DNA of 64,000 nt from Desulforhabdus sp. TSK (GCF_022836495.1 NZ_BQXM01000008.1:1-64000); one strand, 5' to 3'; numbered from the stretch's first letter, positions 51,259 to 59,797 are shown. The notes: generated by a model from the letters alone, not told the origin. Numbers and translations are program-made.

Positions 51259-51741
51259 ATGGCTTCGACACTCATCTATTTTGTGGAAACTCCCTCGGAA
51301 AAACAGCGTTTCCTCCTCTGCCGCTGGGTGGATCGCTTTCACGAGGCGGGCAGGAAGGTTCAGGTCCTGGTGGATTCCACGCTGGCGGCCCAGCATCTGG
51401 ACCAGATGCTGTGGACCTTTGCGCAGGAGAGCTTCATCCCGCACCGGGTGCTCACTTCAAAGGGCTCGGTTGATATCATGGAGCCCGTGGTCATCACGGT
51501 CGGTGAAATTGTCGTTCAAGGCTTCCAAATCCTGGTGTGTGACGGACCGCCCCGCCTGGACTTCGCGGCAAAATATCCGGAGGTTGTCCATTTCGTTCTG
51601 AGGGATGACCCGGAAAAGAAGCAGGAAAGTCGATTGCTGTGGCAGGCGGCAAAGGATCGGGGGATGGAGCTTCGACACGTTCCCTACGGTGGGGTGGGGG
51701 ATAATGTGCGACACGCAGTCAAAGGAGGGGAAAGTGCTTGA
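51259..51741 (+). CDS. holC: DNA polymerase III chi subunit-like protein
   Basis: A 160-aa protein of the HolC (chi) family. It starts TLIYFVETPSEKQRFLLCRWV and has the family pattern STLAAQHLDQMLWTFAQESFIPH followed by PVVIT. Chi links the clamp loader to SSB. It lies 51 bp downstream of dnaE, which supports the call, although HolC is divergent across phyla and the symbol rests on pattern recognition. Its stop codon overlaps the next gene's -35 box. Confidence 0.7.
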   Translation: MASTLIYFVETPSEKQRFLLCRWVDRFHEAGRKVQVLVDSTLAAQHLDQMLWTFAQESFIPHRVLTSKGSVDIMEPVVITVGEIVVQGFQILVCDGPPRLDFAAKYPEVVHFVLRDDPEKKQESRLLWQAAKDRGMELRHVPYGGVGDNVRHAVKGGESA

Positions 51742-51765
51742 CAACACTTGTTAAACCATTAGAAT
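51738..51765 (+). promoter_or_regulatory. Strong sigma70-type promoter of the carboxyltransferase gene
   Basis: TTGACA (51738-51743), a 16-bp spacer and TAGAAT (51760-51765). The -35 box overlaps the holC stop. A 7-bp hairpin, CCACTTT/AAAGTGG (51770-51786), is at the start of the predicted RNA and could protect its 5' end. Confidence 0.7.
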
Positions 51766-51832
51766 GGCGCCACTTTGGTAAAGTGGGCTCCAGCCGGTAG
51801 CCTTTCAATGTCGAGACGGAGGAGAAGCGCAT

Positions 51833-53386
51833 ATGGGTAGGGTTGCTGATAAACTGATTGAACTGCGTGAACGTGAAGCAAAAGTCAAGCAGATGGGCGG
51901 CGAAAAGGCCGTGGCCAAAGTGCACGAACAGGGCAAGATGACAGCCCGTGAGCGCTTGGATTACTTCTTCGATCCCGGCACTTTCGTTGAGCTCGATATG
52001 TTCATGAAGCATCGAGGCATACTGTTCGGAATCGACAAGGTCGACATTCCCGCCGATGGCGTCATCACGGGCTACGGCTTCGTCAACGGTCGTCAGGTGT
52101 TCGCCTTTGCCCAGGATTTTACTGCGCGGGCCGGGACCCTCGGCGAAATGCACGCCAAAAAAATCTGCAAAATCATGGATCTTGCCCTCAAGACCGGTAA
52201 ACCCTTCGTTGGCTTCAATGATTCAGGTGGAGCCCGCATTCAGGAAGGTGTGGACGCTCTTGCGGGCTACGGAAGCATCTTTTATCGCAATGCCATCTCG
52301 TCCGGCGTTATTCCTCAAGTTTCCTCCATCATGGGCCCCTGCGCGGGGGGAGCGGTCTATTCTCCAGCCATGACGGATTTTATCTTCATGACGAAAAAGA
52401 CCGGTTTGATGTTCATCACGGGTCCGGACGTCATTCGTGCGGTGCTGGGCGAAGTCATCACCCAGGAAGAGCTTGGGGGAGCCATGTCCCACAACTCCAA
52501 GAGCGGGGTGGCTCACTTTGCCTGTGAAAATGACGCCGACAACATCGACCAGATCAAGCGCCTCCTGAGTTTTTTCCCCGACAACAACATGGAAGATCCT
52601 CCCGTAGTCCAGATGGGCGACAGCCCCACCCGCACCTGCCCCGAACTGGACACCATTATCCCCGACAATCCCATGGGCAGCTATGATGTCAAGCATGTCA
52701 TTCGAGCCATCGTGGACAGCGGGGATTTCATGGAAGTTCACGAGCATTACGCCCAGAACATGGTCGTGGGTTTTGCCCGCATGAACAACAAGAGCATCGG
52801 GATCATCGCCAACCAGCCCAAGGTGCTCGCCGGCTGTCTGGATGTGGATTCCTCCGATAAGGCCACCCGTTTCATCCGCTTCTGCGACGCCTTCAATATC
52901 CCCATGCTGACCATTGCCGATGTTCCCGGTTACCTGCCCGGCAAGAACCAGGAATGGGGCGGCATCATCCGCCACGGAGCCAAGCTGCTGTGGTGCTACT
53001 CCGAAGCGACCGTGCCCAAGATCACCCTCGTCCTTCGCAAAGACTACGGTGGTTCTTACCTGGCCATGTGCTCCAAGGATCTCGGCGGGGATATCACCCT
53101 TGCCTGGCCAACGGCTGAAATCGCGGTGATGGGGGCGGAAGGCGCCGCCAATGTCATTTTCCGCAAAGAAATTTCTGAAGCGGAAAATCCTGAAGCCAAG
53201 CGCCAGGAGATCATCGAGGATTACAAGAATGCCCTCTGCAATCCTTACATCGCGGCGTCGCGTGGTTACATCGATGCGGTCATCATGCCTTCTGAAACCC
53301 GTCCCCGCCTGATCCAGGCCTTCGAAATGCTGTCCACCAAGCGCGTGTCCCTGCCGCCCAAGAAGCATGGGAACATTCCCATGTAA
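51833..53386 (+). CDS. Acyl-CoA carboxylase carboxyltransferase subunit (propionyl/methylmalonyl type)
   Basis: A 517-aa biotin-dependent carboxyltransferase with two crotonase-fold halves. The acyl-CoA loop is FNDSGGARIQEGVDALAGYG and the oxyanion glycine segment MGPCAGGAVYSPAMTDF; the carboxybiotin half has GGSYLAMCSKDLGGD. It matches propionyl-CoA carboxylase beta, methylmalonyl-CoA decarboxylase alpha and transcarboxylase 12S subunits. No biotin carrier or carboxylase gene is adjacent. A link to propionate metabolism is inferred. It has its own promoter and terminator. Confidence 0.88.
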   Translation: MGRVADKLIELREREAKVKQMGGEKAVAKVHEQGKMTARERLDYFFDPGTFVELDMFMKHRGILFGIDKVDIPADGVITGYGFVNGRQVFAFAQDFTARAGTLGEMHAKKICKIMDLALKTGKPFVGFNDSGGARIQEGVDALAGYGSIFYRNAISSGVIPQVSSIMGPCAGGAVYSPAMTDFIFMTKKTGLMFITGPDVIRAVLGEVITQEELGGAMSHNSKSGVAHFACENDADNIDQIKRLLSFFPDNNMEDPPVVQMGDSPTRTCPELDTIIPDNPMGSYDVKHVIRAIVDSGDFMEVHEHYAQNMVVGFARMNNKSIGIIANQPKVLAGCLDVDSSDKATRFIRFCDAFNIPMLTIADVPGYLPGKNQEWGGIIRHGAKLLWCYSEATVPKITLVLRKDYGGSYLAMCSKDLGGDITLAWPTAEIAVMGAEGAANVIFRKEISEAENPEAKRQEIIEDYKNALCNPYIAASRGYIDAVIMPSETRPRLIQAFEMLSTKRVSLPPKKHGNIPM

Positions 53387-53493
53387 GTCTCAAGAAGGAA
53401 GAGGGGAAGAGAGGAAACGGTCCGTCGCCAGGTCGACGGATATTTCGATACCTCCCTTCCCGTCCTGATGCAGGCAGGATGAGCATAGGTTGG

Positions 53494-53538
53494 AGAGGAG
53501 CCCGTTTTCCCACCCTGGAAGATGGGCTCCTCTGTTTT
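53494..53538 (+). terminator. Terminator of the carboxyltransferase gene
   Basis: AGAGGAGCCC (53494-53503) pairs perfectly with GGGCTCCTCT (53524-53533) over a 20-nt loop, followed by GTTTT. It lies 107 bp after the stop and just before the M20 amidohydrolase start. Confidence 0.7.
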
Positions 53539-53551
53539 GGAAAGGGGTTCC

Positions 53552-54754
53552 ATGCCCGAGAAATATCGTCTGCCCATTCATGACTGGCTTGTGGAACTGA
53601 GGCGCGCTTTCCATCAGTATCCCGAGCTGGGCTACAAGGAAGAGAAAACGGCATCACGCATCGCGGAGGTGCTGCAACGGTTGGGAGTCCCCTTCCAGGA
53701 GGGAGTGGGTGGAACAGGGGTCGTGGCCTGGCTCGAAAGCGGCCGCCCCGGTCCCACCCTGGCCCTGCGTGCAGACATGGACGCGCTTCCCCTGACGGAA
53801 TGCACGGGGCTTCCTTTTGCATCGGTACACCCGGGTGCCATGCATGCCTGCGGACATGACGCTCACATGACGATCGCTCTCGGAACCATCCGCCGACTTC
53901 TGGACCTGGAATGGAGGCATACGGGGCGTGGGAAGATCCTGTTTTTCTTCCAACCGGCCGAGGAGGGAGGGGGCGGGGCGCTGGCCATGCTGCAGGAAGG
54001 GATCCTGGAGCGGGCAGCCGAGCCCATCCAGGCCATCTTCGCCGGGCACCTGCATCCCGAGCTGCCCGTGGGACAGGTCGGGATGACGCCCGGCGTCAGC
54101 AACGCCGCCTGTGATACCCTCTCCATTCGACTGACGGGAACGGGGGGGCACGGAGCGCATCCCGACCTCTGTATCGATCCCATCGTGGCGGGAGCATTCC
54201 TGGTGACGCAGCTGCAGACCATCATCAGCCGCAGCGTTTCCCCCATTGAAAGTGCTGTGGTGACCATCGGATGTTTTCACGGCGGCACAGCCCACAACAT
54301 CATTCCTCATGAAGCCTGCCTGGAGGGTACCCTGAGGACCCTCAATAGCGACACCCGCGCCCTGGTGCTGCAGCGCCTGGAGGATGTACTGAAGGGAGCG
54401 GAGATCGCTCACGGGGTTACGGCGGAACTGAAAATCGACCCCGGCTACCCCCCGGTAGTCAACGATTCAAAAATTCTGGAATATGTTCTGGGGCGGACAC
54501 GGAGGCTCCTGGGGGAAGATGGTGTGCGCCTGGAGCCTCCCAGCATGGGCGCCGAGGATTTCGCCTATTTCCTCCAAAAAATACCGGGCACTCTCATCCG
54601 TCTGGGCTGCCACGACCCGAAGGAAGGATTCACCCATGGACTCCATTCACCCTATTTCAGCTTTGACGAGGATGTTCTCGATGTGGGGGTCCAACTTTTC
54701 GTGGATCTGCTGACACACTTTGAGGAAAATCATGCTCTGTCGGAGGAAAACTGA
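53552..54754 (+). CDS. M20 family amidohydrolase
   Basis: A 400-aa metal-dependent amidohydrolase of the M20D (hippurate hydrolase/N-acyl-amino-acid hydrolase) group. The metal-binding cysteine and histidines are in HACGHDAHM, the EEGGGGA segment supplies the catalytic glutamate, and GHGAHPDLCIDP begins the dimerisation domain. It removes an acyl group from an amino acid or peptide. The ATG at 53552 has AAAGGGG upstream. It is convergent with the DUF1285-like gene. Confidence 0.88.
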   Translation: MPEKYRLPIHDWLVELRRAFHQYPELGYKEEKTASRIAEVLQRLGVPFQEGVGGTGVVAWLESGRPGPTLALRADMDALPLTECTGLPFASVHPGAMHACGHDAHMTIALGTIRRLLDLEWRHTGRGKILFFFQPAEEGGGGALAMLQEGILERAAEPIQAIFAGHLHPELPVGQVGMTPGVSNAACDTLSIRLTGTGGHGAHPDLCIDPIVAGAFLVTQLQTIISRSVSPIESAVVTIGCFHGGTAHNIIPHEACLEGTLRTLNSDTRALVLQRLEDVLKGAEIAHGVTAELKIDPGYPPVVNDSKILEYVLGRTRRLLGEDGVRLEPPSMGAEDFAYFLQKIPGTLIRLGCHDPKEGFTHGLHSPYFSFDEDVLDVGVQLFVDLLTHFEENHALSEEN

Positions 54755-54818
54755 GACGCTGTCCTGAAATGTGTCTCCTGGAGGGGACGGCCTGCCGGAG
54801 GCAGACCTCGCCGGGGTC

Positions 54819-55319
54819 TCAAGCGGCTGCCCCACTGGGTGTATCCTCCCGTATATCGAAGCGGCAGCCGGCGATGAGAAAATAGAAGGTTTCTTCATCC
54901 GGGTCCATCTGGAGGTATCGGGTGAGCTCATAATAAGCCAGCTTCCCGAACCGGGCCTTCAGTCCGCGATGTGTGGCGCGGCAGTAGAGCGCTTCCCCCT
55001 GGGCGACCGTCAGTGTCTCGGCCTTCAGCGGCTCCCTCCGCCCGTCTGCAAGCTCGATTTCCACACGGTACAGCTCACCATTCGAGTCCGCTTCCACATG
55101 CACGCAATGCACCCACAACGGCGCATCCTCTACCTGGACGGGATGCACTTCTCCTTCACACCGGATGAAATAACGGCCGTTTTTCTCGTCGAGGCATCGG
55201 CTCAGGAAGCGAAAGAGCTCGGGGTCCGTGACCGGGTTCCCCTCACAGCTCCACTCTCCGTGCGCGTCGACGGCATAGTGATAGAGGTGCTGCTGGTGCG
55301 GATCAGACATGAAATGCAT
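54819..55319 (-). CDS. DUF1285-like protein of unknown function
   Basis: A 166-aa soluble protein. The pattern WSCEGNPVTDPELFRFLSRCL, then RYFIRCEGEVHPVQVEDAPLWV resembles DUF1285, whose biochemical role is not known. The start is either the ATG at 55319 (AAGGGGAA very close upstream) or the ATG at 55310. It is divergent from the cobamide operon and convergent with the M20 gene. Confidence 0.7.
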   Translation of the reverse strand: MHFMSDPHQQHLYHYAVDAHGEWSCEGNPVTDPELFRFLSRCLDEKNGRYFIRCEGEVHPVQVEDAPLWVHCVHVEADSNGELYRVEIELADGRREPLKAETLTVAQGEALYCRATHRGLKARFGKLAYYELTRYLQMDPDEETFYFLIAGCRFDIREDTPSGAAA

Positions 55320-55584
55320 TTCCCCTTGTTCCGGTGCGACGTCCCTCCGGCGCTGTCGTCACGGCGCTCGTTCCTTATTGAGTACTGATCCAGAATAATC
55401 CCGAAGCACGGGGATGCAAAGGCTTCATTTTGTAGAATATCATGACTTTTTGGGACAATTTCATAATGTTGCGATCGGATCTCCAGATTTCCTCCTTCGG
55501 TGGAAATGACAGCGCTCCATTTCGAGGCCCTCTGGAGGGTACATGCGGCCGGGTTTCCATGCCTGCAGGTCCTCAAAAATTCCT

Positions 55585-55613
55585 TTGACAAACCTCGGCC
55601 GTGTGAATAAAAA
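55585..55613 (+). promoter_or_regulatory. Predicted promoter of the cobamide operon
   Basis: TTGACA (55585-55590), a 17-bp spacer and TAAAAA (55608-55613), with a start near 55620, just before the riboswitch. The remaining upstream DNA (55320-55584) holds no recognised feature. Confidence 0.65.
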
Positions 55614-55637
55614 GATCCGCGAACTATGGAATAGAAC

Positions 55638-55812
55638 ATTTCCAAGGTGCCCGTAAGGGAGAATAGGGAACCGGGTGAGAATCCCGGGCGGTCCCGCCAC
55701 TGTAACCGGTAGTCCACCTCGTATCCACCGTCCGTCGTCCCCTCGTGGCAAGGCAGGCGGGAAGGGAGGTTCGGACGATCCAAGCCGGGAGCCAGGAGAC
55801 CTGCCTGGAAAT
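55638..55812 (+). ncRNA. Cobalamin riboswitch
   Basis: All conserved blocks of the B12 aptamer are in order: AGGTGCCC near 55645, GGGAA at 55666-55670, GGTGAGAATCCCGGGCGG, CCCGCCACTGTAACC near 55693-55707, and the 3' B12 box AGCCGGGAGCCAGGAGACC beginning at 55783. It senses adenosylcobalamin or related cobamides. It lies between a promoter and an intrinsic terminator, upstream of the ThiC paralogues, which marks them as cobamide-related rather than thiamine genes. Confidence 0.92.
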
Positions 55813-55863
55813 GTATGAGCACAACCCTTGAGGTTGTTGTGAAGTGTTCATGGATGATGGAAA

Positions 55864-55897
55864 AGTCCATGCCGATTTCGGCATGGACTTTTTTTTT
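55864..55897 (+). terminator. Intrinsic terminator of the riboswitch expression platform
   Basis: AGTCCATGCCG (55864-55874) pairs perfectly with CGGCATGGACT (55879-55889), loop ATTT, followed by a 9-T run (55889-55897). CATGGA at 55849-55854 can pair with TCCATG (55866-55871), a candidate antiterminator. It implies transcription stops when cobamide is plentiful. Confidence 0.85.
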
Positions 55898-55969
55898 ATC
55901 CCAAAGAGACACGGTGCAGATGTACGGACTGGTTTTGCCAGGAACCATCAGGGCGGAGAAAGGAATTTC

Positions 55970-57268
55970 ATGACCCAGTTGACTCAAGCGCTTGAGGGAA
56001 AAATCACGCCGGAAATGGAACAGGTAGCGGAAAGGGAGGGCGTCACGCCCGAACAGGTGAGGCAGGGGGTTGCCGAGGGAACCATTGTCATACCCTGCAA
56101 CCATCGGCGCAGGGGCGGGATTCCTGCCGGGATGGGGAGAGGCCTGCGGACCAAGGTGAGTGCGAGCGTGGGGCTCTACGGCGCGGAAGCCGGTATCCAT
56201 GTCGAGGTCGAAAAAATTCGGGCCGCGGTTGCCGCGGGAGCCGATGCCGTCATGGACCTGAGCGTCAGTGGAGACATTGACGCCATGCGCCGCCGGACCC
56301 TGTCCGTTACCCCTACACCCGTGGGGACCCTTCCCCTCTATCAAGCCATCGCGGAAGCAGCGGAAAAATATGCGTCTCCCGTGCAGATGACGGTGGACGA
56401 CCTCTTCGAGGTCATCGAGCGCCAGGCCGCCGATGGAGTGGATTTTCTGGCGATGCACTGCGGCACGACCATGGATATCGTGCAGCGGGCAAAGAGCGAG
56501 GGCCGCATCGATCCCCTGGTGAGCTACGGCGGTTCTCACCTCATCGGCTGGATGCTCTATAACCAGCGGGAAAATCCCCTTTACCAGCACTATGACCGTG
56601 TACTGGAAATTGCCCGCAAATATGATGTCACGGTCAGTCTCGCCGACGGCATGCGGCCGGGATGTGTGGCCGATTCCCTCGACGGCGCCCAGGTCCACGA
56701 ACTGGTGATCCTCGGGGAACTGGTGCGGCGGGCACGGGAGGCCGGGGTTCAGATCATGGTGAAAGGGCCGGGGCATGTTCCCCTGAACCATATCGAAGCA
56801 ACGGTCACGCTCCAGAAGAGCCTCTGCAGGGGAGCCCCCTACTTTGTCTTTGGTCCCGTCGTGACGGACATTGCCGCGGGCTATGATCACATCAGCGCCG
56901 CCATCGGGGGGGCAATGGCGGCCTGGGCGGGAGCCGAGCTCATCTGCACCGTCACTGCCGCCGAGCACATGGGCCTTCCGGACGCCGCACAGGTACGGGA
57001 AGGGGTCATCGCCGCACGCATCGGCGCTCATGCGGCGGACCTGGCCCGGGGGCTTCCCGGCGCTGCCGATTGGGATCTGCGGCTTTCCCGGGCGCGAAAG
57101 GAGCTGGACTGGGATGCGCAGCTCGCCCTGGCGATGGATCCCGAGCGCGCCGGGAAGCTCAGAAGGGAGCGGAGCGGGGAATCTTCTTCCGGATGCGCCA
57201 TGTGCGGAAAATATTGTGCGATGAAAGTCGTGTCCCAATATTTGGGAACTTCGGAGGGATCTTGCTGA
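55970..57268 (+). CDS. bzaA: ThiC paralogue, BzaA-like 5-hydroxybenzimidazole synthase subunit
   Basis: A 432-aa ThiC-superfamily radical SAM enzyme. It keeps the barrel motifs MDLSVSGDIDAMRRRTL, GWMLYNQRENPLY, KGPGHVPLNHI and GYDHISAAIGGAMAA, and ends with the [4Fe-4S] cysteines as C-x2-C-x3-C (CAMCGKYC). Positions constant in ThiC differ (KVSASVG for KVNANIG, TAAEHMGLP for TPKEHLGLP). BzaA/BzaB convert aminoimidazole ribotide to 5-hydroxybenzimidazole, the lower-ligand precursor of anaerobic cobamides. The assignment comes from the cobalamin riboswitch, the second paralogue and cobT downstream. AAGGA precedes the ATG. A/B labels follow gene order only. Confidence 0.8.
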   Translation: MTQLTQALEGKITPEMEQVAEREGVTPEQVRQGVAEGTIVIPCNHRRRGGIPAGMGRGLRTKVSASVGLYGAEAGIHVEVEKIRAAVAAGADAVMDLSVSGDIDAMRRRTLSVTPTPVGTLPLYQAIAEAAEKYASPVQMTVDDLFEVIERQAADGVDFLAMHCGTTMDIVQRAKSEGRIDPLVSYGGSHLIGWMLYNQRENPLYQHYDRVLEIARKYDVTVSLADGMRPGCVADSLDGAQVHELVILGELVRRAREAGVQIMVKGPGHVPLNHIEATVTLQKSLCRGAPYFVFGPVVTDIAAGYDHISAAIGGAMAAWAGAELICTVTAAEHMGLPDAAQVREGVIAARIGAHAADLARGLPGAADWDLRLSRARKELDWDAQLALAMDPERAGKLRRERSGESSSGCAMCGKYCAMKVVSQYLGTSEGSC

Positions 57269-57285
57269 CTGGAAACATCTCCCTA

Positions 57286-57348
57286 ACGCCTGACAGCTAA
57301 TGCCTAACAGTTTACAGCTAAGACCTTACAGCTAACACCTCATTCTCG
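57286..57348 (+). repeat. Degenerate 7-bp tandem array between the ThiC paralogues
   Basis: The sequence falls into seven-base units: CTAACGC, CTGACAG, CTAATGC, CTAACAG, TTTACAG, CTAAGAC, CTTACAG, CTAACAC, CTCATTC. ACAGCTAA recurs at 57293, 57314 and 57328, spaced by 21 and 14 bp. It fills most of the 100-bp gap before the second ThiC paralogue. Confidence 0.7.
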
Positions 57349-57368
57349 ATGCAAGAAAGGACGAACCC

Positions 57369-58649
57369 ATGACTCAGGTGTCGGCGGCCCGCGCAGGCCG
57401 CATCACTCCGGAAATGGAAAGTGTGGCTCGGCAGGAAAACGTGGACGTCGATTTGATTCAGTCTGGAGTGTCTGCAGGGAACATCGTCATTCCCAGGAAT
57501 ATCCGGAGAAAACCATTTCAATGCTGCGGCATCGGGCAGGGGCTGCGCATCAAAGTGAACACCCTCATCGGCACTTCCAGCGATCGAGACGACATTCGGA
57601 TGGAGGCGCGCAAGCTTGCCCTTGCCCGACAGGCGGGGGCCGATGCCGTCATGGACCTGAGCACCGGCGGAGATATCGACGCCGTCCGGCGCCAGACCCT
57701 CTCCCAGGCGGACATGCCTGTGGGAAGCGTGCCCATCTACCAGTGTGCCGTCGAGGCCATCGAGAAGCGGGGAAGCGTGGTGGCCATGAAAGAGGACGAT
57801 ATGTTTGCCGCCGTTGAAAAACAGGCCCAGGAGGGCGTGGACTTCATGGCGATTCACTCTGCCTTGAACTTCCAGGTCATCCAGCGCCTCAAGAACACCG
57901 GCCGGGTCACGGACGTGGTGAGTCGCGGCGGAGCCTTCCTCACGGGCTGGATGCTCCACAACGGCAAAGAAAATCCCCTGTATGAGCAGTTCGACCGCCT
58001 CCTGGAAATCCTGAAGCGCTACGATGTGACCCTGAGCCTGGGAGACGCCATCCGGCCCGGCGCCACGGCGGACTCCCTGGATGGGGCGCAGCTGCAGGGG
58101 ATGATCATCGCCGGCGAACTGACGGCCAGGGCCCATGCGGCGGGAGTCCAGGTCATGGTGGAGGGGCCCGGACACGTTCCCATGCACCATGTCCGGGCGA
58201 CCATGCTCCTTCAGAAACGCTTGTGCCATGGCGCACCCTATTTTGTCCTGGGAACCCTGGCGACCGACGTTGCTCCCGGCTACGACCACATCACTTCAGC
58301 CATCGGCGGGGCCATAGCCGGTGCGGCCGGCGCCGACTTTCTGTGCAATGTCACGCCGGCGGAGCATCTCGGCCTTCCGACGGAAGAGGACGTCAGGGAT
58401 GGAATCATCGCCGCCCGTATTGCCGCGCATGCGGCCGACCTGGCGAGAGGCAACAGGCAGGCATTGGCGAGGGACCTGGAAATGGCCCGCGCCCGCGTGG
58501 CGTTGAACCTGGATCGGCAGGTCGGCCTTTCCCTCGACCCCGAAAAGGTGAGAGCCCTGGCTGGAGGGGACGGAAACGGCCATTCCTGCGCCGTCTGCGG
58601 CTCCCAATGTGCAGCCCGGGTGGCGGCTGAGTACTTCGGAATCGCCTGA
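57369..58649 (+). CDS. bzaB: ThiC paralogue, BzaB-like 5-hydroxybenzimidazole synthase subunit
   Basis: A 426-aa ThiC-superfamily enzyme closer to canonical ThiC than its upstream neighbour: IKVNTLIGTS, VSRGGAFLTGWMLHNGKENPLYEQFD, VEGPGHVPMHHV, ATDVAPGYDHITSAIGGAIAG and VTPAEHLGLPTEEDV. The C-terminal cluster motif is CAVCGSQC, C-x2-C-x3-C. AAGGA precedes the ATG at 57369. It lies 100 bp after the first paralogue and 75 bp before cobT. Predicted partner in 5-hydroxybenzimidazole synthesis; a genuine thiC is less likely given the riboswitch and the absence of thiamine genes. Confidence 0.8.
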   Translation: MTQVSAARAGRITPEMESVARQENVDVDLIQSGVSAGNIVIPRNIRRKPFQCCGIGQGLRIKVNTLIGTSSDRDDIRMEARKLALARQAGADAVMDLSTGGDIDAVRRQTLSQADMPVGSVPIYQCAVEAIEKRGSVVAMKEDDMFAAVEKQAQEGVDFMAIHSALNFQVIQRLKNTGRVTDVVSRGGAFLTGWMLHNGKENPLYEQFDRLLEILKRYDVTLSLGDAIRPGATADSLDGAQLQGMIIAGELTARAHAAGVQVMVEGPGHVPMHHVRATMLLQKRLCHGAPYFVLGTLATDVAPGYDHITSAIGGAIAGAAGADFLCNVTPAEHLGLPTEEDVRDGIIAARIAAHAADLARGNRQALARDLEMARARVALNLDRQVGLSLDPEKVRALAGGDGNGHSCAVCGSQCAARVAAEYFGIA

Positions 58650-58724
58650 AGCGGGACAGACTGACTGAGCCGGCTGAAAGTGCAGGTGATATTTATTCTA
58701 TGAAATCAAGCGGGAGGAATTCGA

Positions 58725-59789
58725 ATGGGAGCATTACTTCGGGCCACGCTGGAGGGAATCGGACCTGCCAGCGCCGACTGGCGCCGGAAGGCCGGAGAGT
58801 ACCTGAACAATCTGGCCATTCCCCAGGGGAGCCTGGGAGATCTCTTAGTTCTGGCGGAGCAGCTGGCTGCCGTCAAGGAGAGCCTGAAGCCGTCCGTAAC
58901 GCAGAAGGCAGTGGTGACCATGGCGGGGGACCACGGAGTCGTGGAAGAGGGAGTGAGTGCTTTTCCCCAGGCGGTCACTCCCCAGATGGTGGCCAACTTC
59001 GTGGCGGGAGGTGCGGCCATCAATGTTCTGGCAGGGGTTGCGGGGGCTCGCGTCGTCGTGGTGGATATGGGAATGGCCAGTGATCTGGATGCTTCCTTCG
59101 GGGATAAGGTCATCTTCCGCAAAATGGGCTATGGAACACAGAATATAGCGCGAGGCCCGGCCATGACTCGCGAACAGGCGGTCAAATCCATCGAGAGCGG
59201 CATTGAGATCGCGGGCCATCTGGTGCGGGAAGGTGTCGAGCTCCTCGCCACGGGGGATATGGGCATAGGGAATACGACGCCCAGCAGCGCCATCCTGGCG
59301 GCCCTTTCCGGTCGGTCGGCCCGGGAGGTGACGGGGAGGGGCACAGGGATCGGCGATGCATCCCTGGAGAACAAAATTGCCGTCATCGACAGGGCACTGA
59401 AAGTGAACCGGCCCGATCCCGGGGATCCTCTGGATGTCCTGGCCAAGGTGGGTGGATTCGAGATCGGTGGCATTGCCGGTCTGATCCTGGGGGCGGCTTA
59501 CTGCAAAACGCCTGTCATTGTGGATGGATTCATTTCTTCGGCGGGGGCGCTCCTCGCCAAAAAGCTGGCCCCCGCTTCCCTCGATTACATGATCGCCGCA
59601 CACCAGTCCCTGGAATTCGGACACCGGGTCATGCTGGAGGAATTAGAGCTGAAGCCTCTGTTGAACCTCAATCTCCGCCTGGGAGAGGGGACCGGGGCCG
59701 CCCTGGCTATGAACATCGTGGAATCGGCAGCCCAGGTGATCGGCAGGATGCTCACCTTCGAAGATGCCGGAGTGTGCAGAAGGTCCTGA
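58725..59789 (+). CDS. cobT: Nicotinate-nucleotide:benzimidazole phosphoribosyltransferase
   Basis: A 354-aa CobT. Motifs include VTMAGDHGVVEEGVSAFPQAVT, GDMGIGNTTPSSAI, GGFEIGGIAGLILGAA, and the C-terminal LRLGEGTGAALAM whose E321 is the catalytic base that deprotonates the benzimidazole. It makes the alpha-ribotide of the lower ligand for attachment to cobinamide. GGGAGGAATTCGA precedes the ATG. In this operon the natural base is predicted to be 5-hydroxybenzimidazole. Confidence 0.93.
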   Translation: MGALLRATLEGIGPASADWRRKAGEYLNNLAIPQGSLGDLLVLAEQLAAVKESLKPSVTQKAVVTMAGDHGVVEEGVSAFPQAVTPQMVANFVAGGAAINVLAGVAGARVVVVDMGMASDLDASFGDKVIFRKMGYGTQNIARGPAMTREQAVKSIESGIEIAGHLVREGVELLATGDMGIGNTTPSSAILAALSGRSAREVTGRGTGIGDASLENKIAVIDRALKVNRPDPGDPLDVLAKVGGFEIGGIAGLILGAAYCKTPVIVDGFISSAGALLAKKLAPASLDYMIAAHQSLEFGHRVMLEELELKPLLNLNLRLGEGTGAALAMNIVESAAQVIGRMLTFEDAGVCRRS

Positions 59790-59797
59790 GGGCACAT

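Noticed and set aside
53552-54754. Start of the amidohydrolase at 53522
   Set aside because: That codon lies inside the terminator hairpin of the previous gene and the ATG at 53552 has the better ribosome binding site.
55638-55812. TPP riboswitch upstream of the ThiC-like gene
   Set aside because: Conserved blocks are those of the cobalamin aptamer (GCCACTG core and B12 box); the TPP element CTGAGA...ACCTGATCTGG is absent.
55202-57238. 678-codon minus-strand frame across the riboswitch and first ThiC paralogue
   Set aside because: It runs through the cobalamin aptamer, the terminator and bzaA and has no family features.
57286-57348. Short peptide gene in the heptamer array
   Set aside because: Stops (TAA) recur in the repeat in several frames and no ribosome binding site or start is present.
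57369-58649. Calling the second ThiC paralogue a true thiC
   Set aside because: It is in a B12-controlled operon directly before cobT and no thiamine gene is nearby. I keep this as the main alternative.
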